Of a stretch of DNA of 64,000 nt, positions 63,904 to 64,000 are shown piece after piece; position 1 is the stretch's first letter, and each line of letters begins with the position of its first letter. The stretch is from Flavobacterium reichenbachii. Lineage in GTDB: Bacteria; Bacteroidota; Bacteroidia; Flavobacteriales; Flavobacteriaceae. The translations under genes were made by a program, and so were the position numbers. Location of the stretch: contig NZ_MUHF01000005.1 of NCBI RefSeq assembly GCF_002217435.1, positions 1 to 64,000 on the forward strand. Reading direction: 5' to 3'. Below the pieces are notes generated by a model that saw only the letters and a list, made by a program, of their open reading frames with translations, was not told where the DNA came from and ran no database searches.

Positions 63904-64000
63904 TAATATTTTTGAAAAAAAAACCAAATGACCTAAAAAAGCTTCTTAATATTTAAAAAATAAATTCTCCTAATAATCACCGGACCTTAGATACTCAACA

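Overview
The window reads as chromosomal DNA of a flavobacterium (Bacteroidota, Flavobacterium-like). It is AT-rich, several genes have a -7 box of the TAnnTTTG type instead of sigma-70 promoters, and surface proteins carry type IX secretion (T9SS) and gliding-type architecture. It also holds a PorP/SprF homologue, an AtsA-like sulfatase and a bacteriophytochrome. No rRNA, tRNA or CRISPR array was recognised. Assignments rest on reading motifs, not on database searches.

Layout. (1) 1-6241, minus: the N-terminal ~2080 residues of a huge secreted protein that runs off the left edge. It has three BspA-type (DUF285) repeat blocks, each followed by a choice-of-anchor-D-like domain, and then near-identical 73-residue repeats. 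A Crp/Fnr regulator lies upstream. (2) ~7.8-13.2 kb: an accessory patch. It contains an intact IS3-type transposase, a paralogue that stops just before the catalytic core, a small gene pair resembling an orphan polymorphic-toxin tip with its immunity gene, a second copy of the truncated transposase's 3' end, a 23-bp direct repeat around the patch, and an IS6-family element that cuts off the 5' end of an NTF2-like gene. (3) 13.5-19.6 kb: a five-gene minus-strand operon for a periplasmic molybdenum hydroxylase (flavodoxin, carboxymuconolactone decarboxylase, 2Fe-2S subunit, di-haem cytochrome c, Tat-exported Mo subunit), with an aldo/keto reductase remnant and a divergent AraC regulator. (4) 20.0-28.5 kb: small acidic proteins, a MarR/serine-hydrolase pair, a bacteriophytochrome histidine kinase with a response regulator, and a small HTH protein. 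(5) 28.7-33.9 kb: a DUF4833 protein, a MITE-like repeat, a GtrA/CDP-alcohol phosphatidyltransferase/PhyH/SDR cluster, and a GNAT acetyltransferase. (6) 34.2-44.3 kb: HEAT-like protein, M50-like protease fused to TPRs, AraC/inositol-phosphatase/NAD(P)-binding group, LRR protein, LysR/alpha-beta hydrolase pair, membrane proteins. (7) 44.3-60.9 kb, minus: an operon of a 4577-residue T9SS type B adhesin, a PorP/SprF protein and a PorE-like OmpA protein. (8) 61.2-63.9 kb: an arylsulfatase behind a perfect 22-bp palindrome.

How the parts work together. The adhesin-SprF-OmpA operon fits the sprB/sprF pattern, in which the SprF-like protein helps export or anchor its cognate giant adhesin. The Mo-hydroxylase operon would carry electrons from substrate through Mo cofactor and 2Fe-2S centres to cytochrome c in the periplasm. 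The accessory patch has been repeatedly rearranged and is the most likely place for something undescribed: a toxin/immunity-like cassette set between direct copies of a transposase 3' end, next to a core-less transposase paralogue.
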